The notes below the pieces were generated by a model. The model saw nothing but the letters and a program-made list of their open reading frames with translations. It had not been told where the DNA came from and did not search any database. 64,000 nucleotides of DNA, from contig OX419760.1 in NCBI GenBank assembly GCA_948567375.1, forward strand, positions 32,798,001 through 32,862,000, written 5' to 3'. This DNA is from Lunularia cruciata. Taxonomy: Eukaryota; Streptophyta; Marchantiopsida; Lunulariales; Lunulariaceae. Made by a program: the position numbers and the translations under genes. Shown here piece by piece: positions 58,560 through 64,000 of this stretch (positions are counted from its first letter, which is position 1; the number at the start of each line of letters is the position of its first letter).

Positions 58560-59750
58560 ATGGATGATTCCTTCTCAGATGAGGACCTCATGACAATCTC
58601 AGTCACTCAAGAGGTTCTAATGGAGTATAAAGAGATTGTGGATTTTGAGACAAGAGGTAACTATCCAAAAGGGATGCATGCTAGGGAGAGGAAGGGCCTT
58701 GCGGTAAGATCTAGACCTTACACAATGGTGGAGGGTATTCTTTCTCACCAAGGAGCAGATGGTTTACTTTGAAGAGAAGTGGTTAAAGAAGAGTCTATCC
58801 TACTCATAAAGGAGTTTCATGAAGGTTTAGTGTGTGGAGGACACTTTGTAGGAAAGAAGATTGCTTTCAAGATTCTAGATGCAGGTTACCATTGGAGAGG
58901 GATTTTCAAGGATTGTCTTGATTATTGCAAAACTTGTCATGTTTGTCAAGATTTTGCTAGAAAGTCTACATCCACTCCACCACTTGGATCAATTCCATTG
59001 CTAGGACCTTTTGAAAAGTGGGGAACTGATTTTGTAGGTCATCTCAATAGAACCCCAAGGAACAATTGGTACATTGTGGTAGTTACTGATTACCTTACCA
59101 AGTGGGTTGAGGCTAGACCATTGAGGGACAAGAATGAAGATGAAGTGGGTAGAATTATTTATGAACACATTATAACTATGTTTGTATGTCCTTTGGAGTT
59201 GGTTTCTGATAGAGGAGGAGAGTTTATAGGAAACATCACTACAGCCATGCTATGACATTTTTCTATCAAACATAGAGTAACTACATCCTATAAGGTAAAT
59301 TCCAATGGCTTGGCAAAGAGAACCAATCAGACCTTGTGTATGATGTTGGCAAAAGATGCAGAAATAAAGGAGGCTAAACATCATTGGGACAAGAGGATTC
59401 ATGTAGTTTTGTGGGAGTATAGAACAACCATGAAGACTTCCACCGGATATTCTCCATTTTAATTGGTATATAGTATTGAGTCTACCTTACCTATTCACTT
59501 TGATCTTCCTACCTTCCAAAGCATTCATAGGAGATTGAAGAAAGCACAAGGAGATGATGCAAAGAAGTCAAGGAAGAATCAACTCATGGAGTTGGAAGAG
59601 GCAAGAGCAATTACTATGGTTTGATTGGAGCAAACCCAAAGGAAATAAAAGGAGAGCTATGACAAGAAGCAAGGTAAGAAGAAGGTGGAGCCTTTCAAAG
59701 AAGGTGATTGGGTAATAATGTTTGATTATATTTGATTCAAGAGAGTGCAA
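58560..59750 (+). pseudogene. integrase of Athila/Tat-like element, catalytic Glu lost
   Basis: HHCC finger at about 58806-58950 (FHEGLVCGGHF...CKTCHVC). Core: first Asp in WGTDFVGHL, second in LVSDRGGEFIG. The expected Glu in NGLA-E is Lys (codon AAG 59316-59318). Stops at 58770-58772, 59253-59255 and further on. No chromodomain follows, only the basic C-terminal part, then the polypurine region. Confidence 0.88.
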
Positions 59751-59925
59751 AAGAAGTTTTGCCTAAGTACTTTGGGTCTTTCATAGTAGAGAAGGTATGG
59801 GGAAATTACACCTATGATCTCAAGGAGTTGGGAGGAAGACACTTTGATAAGATTAACCATGATAAGTTGAAAATGTATCATAAAAGGTAGAGAGACCTTC
59901 ACTTTGAGGACAAAGTGAAAACTTA

Positions 59926-59938
59926 GTTTGGAGGTAAA
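59926..59938 (+). other. polypurine tract of Athila/Tat-like element
   Basis: AGTTTGGAGGTAAA immediately precedes the 3' LTR. It is a weak purine tract of the GTTTGG-GG style seen in this branch. Confidence 0.5.
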
Positions 59939-60620
59939 TGTAAAACCCATTTGTGCATGTGTGTGGTATTGTGATATTTATTTTAATATAACAAGTACGT
60001 GAGAGATATGATTTATATAGATAAAGGATGGTTTTACATTAGTCATGATTAGCTAAAGTTAGTCATAGCTAAGATAGAGGGAACCTTACTTTAGAGGAAG
60101 TGGAAAATATGAGCACCATTATTTTGGATTCTAGTGTGTTGACTTGGTATTATTCCTAGGTGTTTGGCTTTGAGGAAAGAGTTGAGAACTCTTGGGCCCG
60201 CAAGCCTTTTTGTTTTGGATTCTTCTAAGGATAGCCCATGTGAAAGAATCCTTGACTTAGTTGTTGGGTCAAGATAAGATCACATGCTTAGTGGAATATG
60301 TCCAAGTGGATATATATTCCTTTATACTTTTTGACTTTACTTGACTTTTAGCCTAGTAACTTGAGTTACTTTAGTAAATAAAAACTTTAGTGCATAACTA
60401 TTTCACAATTATATAAAAAAGGGATGAGGAGGTACTCATCATCCTTTCATTTGCAACTATCTCTCTCTCATTGAGTTCTCTAGTGAGCAATGTCTTGAGT
60501 CTTGGAGTGTTAGCCTTGGAAGAGTATGATGGAGTTGGGGTTCTTTGCTTTTTAAGTCCATGGTACGCTACCATAATAGCCATCAAAGGTTCATCTTGAC
60601 TGAGAGATAGGCCGGCTCAC
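59939..60620 (+). repeat. 3' LTR of Athila/Tat-like element
   Basis: TGTAAAACCCATTTGTGC to GCCGGCTCACA, 682 bp, the reference for LTR copies A and B. Confidence 0.9.
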
Positions 60621-61168
60621 AGAATTGACAAATTGAGGAGCTTGCAAGAATTCCAACAGAAGGTTGGAGAGAGCCTATACGAGGCATACACTCACATGAG
60701 GCAGCTGATCAGTTTCTCTCAAGGAGTTACTGAGGCCCAAGCAGTCTTGTTTTGGTATGGGATGCAGAACAAGGAGTTGTGACATAGAGTTTGTGATGCT
60801 GCATTATTACAAGCTACTTTGCCTACTTTGGCAGTCGTCTTTGGTCTGGCTAAGCATATTGAGCTCAACATGGTTGAGGAGAGAGTGGTGACATTTGGAT
60901 TTGGTAGGGAGACCTCATCCACAGTTGTGACTTCTTCTAAAGTGCAGTAGAGTGCACCGTTCCTAGTTGTTTTTTGAGGACAGGGTGGACAGCCCAGATC
61001 CTATGGAGCAAGTGGAAGGCCTAGTGGAGCTAGACCCTTACCTTCATTTTTGGATCAGCAGCAGCCAGTGAGTAGTGGTGTTGCTTGTTGGACTTGTGGT
61101 GGACCTCTCGATAGGAGAGAGTGCTCTCAAGGTAGCAGACCTGATACCTCTGGTGCATCACTATAGTA
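60621..61168 (+). pseudogene. family C gag, 3' part, after nested insertion
   Basis: Continues the frame left at 51715: RIDKLRSLQEFQQ, then a gag core (YEAYTHMRQLISF...VLFWYGMQNKEL, stop). Collinear with 39590-39930. Ends with a Cys-rich box CWTCGGPLDRREC near 61084-61122. Stops at about 60781 and 60948 interrupt it. Family C similarity ends near 61168. Confidence 0.75.
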
Positions 61169-61843
61169 CCCACATTTACTTGGTTTTGGATTGTTTTCAT
61201 AAACTTTTGAAGAAGAAGTATGTTGGTAAAGCCAAAGGAGGGCTAAACAAGAAGGAAAAGGTGAAGAAGCATGTGTTTGGGCTAAAAGTTGACCTTGGGT
61301 CAAGTCCAAAGTCCAAAGTGATGGACAAGATGGAAAAGCAAAGAATAGGACTTTGTATCGGGCAGTGTAGCCTGATCCAAAGAACCTATAACAAACTTCT
61401 TTGGGGTTTGCCAAGAAAGTACGCGGGAAGGAAGTGATGATCTTGGGATCAAGAAGTTCTTGATAGTGACAGGAAACAACCTTACAAGATCGGTGACTAG
61501 CCCGGAGAAGCAATTGAAGAATGACCAATCAGCAAAGGACTTTAAAATCAAAATTTTTGCAAGGAAGCATCGCAATGTCCATATGCTACCTTGTCCCTAT
61601 TCAAAGTCAACCCAAAGTAATGCAAATTGCAAATTTGTAAGAAGACAAGTGGGTTAAGATATCGGGAACAATTTTTCACAAGAAGAGAGTGAGGAAACAC
61701 ACAATGGGCCAAAAGTGAGTAGGAAGAGTGCAGTGAGAGGTCTTGCAATATGTAGATTAGATGTAGTTGCGAGGATTGATGTCTTAGCAAGACTTCATAT
61801 CAAGTTCCTAGCATGGAACTGGAATTTCAATTTTCTAGGTTTC
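61169..61843 (+). other. unassigned sequence before the coiled-coil ORF
   Basis: A Lys-rich open frame to 61437 (KKKYVGKAKGGLNKKEKVKK) and a weakly coding-looking frame from 61715 in phase with the ORF that follows. No family recognised. Confidence 0.4.
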
Positions 61844-63724
61844 ATGGCAGAGACCGCCGCAAGTGATTGCAACGATAAGCCAAAGCATGAAGGGAAGAGA
61901 GGGAATCTGGCTTAATGGATGGAGTTGGATTGGAGATTAGTTCTGGGGAGAGAAGTAGGATAGGTAGGAAGTACCACCTTCTATCAGAAGTGTGATGCCT
62001 CAGAAGAGACTCCCGAGGTGAGAAAATCTTTTGATCAACCTTGCACCAAGAATGGGTATAAGGTAGATAGTTATAGAGACCCCAAGCAGAGAGGGATTGT
62101 AAGCGTGATGATGGCAATGTTTAAGCTAGAGAAAACCACCTATGTCACAATGCAACAGGTGGTGTTCTTTCACCAAATGTTTGCAGGAGAAGGACTGGAC
62201 TAGGCAAAATGTTTGGATCAGCAAGTGGGGCAGATGATTTCAGGTTGGAGGATGGACATGCAACCACATTACTTTGTGCTCTTTGTAGCCCATTTCTACT
62301 TTGGGCTGAATTTAATGACTCCGGAGGAGAGAAATCAAATGCGCTCGTACTTTTATCCGGATCTGCACAAGGAAGTAGATGCAGATGAACAATATTATAT
62401 GGAGCAAGTGCAAGAAGGAGACAAGTACTACAAGAAGGGTGGGAAGGAGAGAATTGTAGCAGTTGATATCTCTAGGGCAAGAAAGCAAAATAAACCTGAA
62501 AGTTGCCTTGGGGCAGTACAACCGCAAAAGATGCAAAAGCCTAACCCAAAGGCAGTGTTGGTGAAAGCAAAGGAATTGACTCTGGAAGAAGAGGAGGAGT
62601 CCAAAGGAGAAATTGAGTAAAAGAGAGAAGCTTTAGGAGGAGAAGAAGAGTTCACACTGCAAATTGAAGAGTCAAGTAGTGGTAGCACAAGCAAGGTTGA
62701 AGTTAGCAAACCCAAAGACGGAGTGCGGATGCAAGGAAGCCAAGTCCAGAGGTGTCCACCAAAGAACAAGGGTGTGAGAAGAAGGAAGAAGAAGGAGTCT
62801 TGTTATGTCTAAAAATTGCCAAGGAAGAGAAGCATGCACACAACCGACTTGGGGCCCAGTAAAGTCATCATAGAGGAGGAGGAGAGCTCGGATGGGGAGA
62901 CATTGAAGGTATGAAGATCACAACTTTGAGGTAAGGTGCCAATAGAAGAGTTACTTGTGGAGGAAGACAAAGTCCGGGCCAATGACAAGAAGTACAATGG
63001 AGTGGAATACTTGTCAAAGGTTGTGTGTCCATTGTTAAAGGTTTTTGTAGCAGAGATTGCGAGTGCTTACCTTGAACTAAAAGACAAGTTATCAATAGTA
63101 GAAAAGTGGAGTGCAGAGACCTTGTTGTTAAGAAGTAAATTGGCACAAGTAGAGATGGAGGCTGAAGAACTTTGGGTAGAGGAGATTCTTTGCGGTAAGC
63201 ATTTAGAAGCGATGAGAGAGGATTTAGTGAAGAATCAAGAAGAAGTAAAGGAGAAGACGGCGTTGGTGGAAGTGCTAAAGGGAGAACATGCCAATGTGCA
63301 AGTAGAATTAATACATTCAAAGGCAAGTATGGTAGTAATGGAGCAAGAGTTGGATAGTCTAAAGAAGAAGGTAGCCGAGAAAGATCAGGCCTGGCAGCAA
63401 GAGTTAGCAGAACATAGTAGGGAAGAAGATAGATTGCAAGGATTGTTGAGAGTGGCAGAAGAGCACATTGCGATAAATCAACAAGAGAAGAAGACAATGA
63501 AGGCTGAATTTGAGGACAAATTGCAGATGTATTGCAATGAATTGGAAGAAGAGAGAAAGAAGGAAAAACTCAAGATAATGGTGGAAGCTGATGACATAAC
63601 AAGAGTGGTAAGCGAGATAAAGGTAATGCTCAACACCAAAGTTGAAGGGAAGTTGGAAGAAGCTAGACTGCACAAGTTGAAGTTGGTGCAGGAGACAAGG
63701 AAGAGGAAGGCAAAGGACACATAA
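61844..63724 (+). pseudogene. long unknown ORF with C-terminal coiled coil, broken by stops
   Basis: From ATG 61844 (MAETAASDCNDKPKHEG) to TAA after 63721, about 625 codons stay in one frame with no frameshift but seven or so stops (near 61914, 61959, 62201, 62618, 62810, 62910, 62928). The open parts are 62018-62203, 62213-62620 and 62936-63724. The N-terminal third is globular-looking (VMMAMFKLEKTTYVTMQQVV, HYFVLFVAHFYFGLN). The middle is acidic/basic low complexity (LEEEEESKGE). The last 260 codons form a strong heptad coiled coil (SLKKKVAEKDQAWQQELAEH) ending in a basic tail KRKAKDT. Unrecognised; it could be a retroelement structural protein, a captured host gene or a dead host gene. Confidence 0.6.
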
Positions 63725-64000
63725 TTGAATAATTTATTAATGTGTCTACAAAAGTAGGTAGATAGGAAGATGTTAGAAGTAGGAGATAATGTGTGTCTCA
63801 AATTGCATCTTGTTAGGACAAAGTTGAATTGACTTGTAGTGAAGTGCAATTAGTTAGAAGGTCAGATGTAAGTGAAGTAGGAGTTCAAGTGTCTTTGGAT
63901 CAAGTACTTGAGACATTAGAGAAGTATGGGTTAGGAAATACTAATGAAGATAGAATAAATAGGAGTGAAATTATAGTTTGTAGTGAAGAAATTATAGACA
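63725..64000. other. AT-rich sequence after the coiled-coil ORF
   Basis: No ORF or LTR end recognised. An AATAA-like motif cluster (AATTGAATAATTTATTAATG) follows the stop and could belong to a 3' untranslated region. The window ends here. Confidence 0.35.

Larger units (their letters stand above)
51716..60620 (+). mobile_element. Athila/Tat-like Ty3/gypsy element with rearranged left end, nested in family C gag
   Basis: The left boundary is an LTR copy (51716) and the right boundary the full 3' LTR (59939-60620). Inside, in order: a 197-bp piece, an inverted LTR (52286-52973), an inserted chromovirus solo LTR (53015-53751), an extra ORF with two Cys/His motifs, gag with a canonical zinc knuckle, protease, RT, RNase H and integrase without chromodomain. 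RT and integrase style (DGYSGYNQI, FIDDFCVYG, WGTDFVG, YLTKWVEA) is that of the plant Ogre/Tat/Athila branch. The family C gag frame is continuous across the whole block, but no target duplication is present at the edges. Dead: many stops and a lost integrase residue. Confidence 0.85.

Noticed and set aside
51716-60620. Ty1/copia classification
   Set aside because: Integrase lies after RT/RNase H, which is the Ty3/gypsy order, and the RT motifs are gypsy-like.
62868-63497. 209-codon minus-strand ORF, the longest antisense frame there
   Set aside because: Antisense shadow of the coiled-coil ORF; Leu/Ser-rich composition is the usual reverse reading of Glu/Lys-rich sequence.

Overview
The window looks like repeat-dense nuclear DNA of a land plant. 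Evidence: Ty3/gypsy LTR retrotransposons of both plant branches (chromodomain-bearing chromoviruses, and an Athila/Tat/Ogre-like element), primer-binding sites complementary to initiator tRNA-Met, 5-bp target duplications, and decay dominated by C-to-T / G-to-A changes at CAG and CG sites, as expected of methylated plant repeats. The species cannot be fixed from the sequence. No intact cellular protein-coding gene, rRNA, functional tRNA or CRISPR array was recognised.

Layout. 1-903 (minus): degraded non-LTR-type reverse-transcriptase ORF with an N-terminal zinc-finger-like motif, cut by the window edge. About 3.09-13.80 kb: visibly GC- and CpG-richer DNA without a recognisable gene, holding microsatellites, hairpins and a 40-bp perfect palindrome. 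13.8-19.5 kb: AT-rich DNA with one solo LTR. 19485-26066: full-length but dead chromovirus (element 1). 26.1-28.8 kb: diverged LTR remnants. 28.8-38.7 kb: minus-strand wreck of a third Ty3/gypsy family (family C). 38.7-51.7 kb and 60.6-61.2 kb: plus-strand family C pieces, interrupted by a second chromovirus (element D, about 41.58-46.92 kb), a solo D-type LTR (48.9-49.3 kb) and an Athila/Tat-like element (51716-60620). That last element contains an inverted LTR pair and a nested solo chromovirus LTR. 61.8-63.7 kb: a long single-frame ORF of unknown family, broken by stops, ending in a coiled coil.

How it fits together: the right-hand 36 kb is a nest of retrotransposon insertions. Family C is oldest and most decayed. 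D and the Athila/Tat-like element landed in it, and solo LTRs then landed in or beside those. Points that deserve attention: an extra reading frame before gag shared by two different chromoviruses; heat-shock-element-like repeats in the D LTR; the same catalytic Glu-to-Lys change in three different integrases; a tRNA-like sequence fossilised inside two family C LTRs; a tail-to-tail LTR pair; and the unidentified coiled-coil ORF. All coordinates given with 'about' are by-eye alignment limits.
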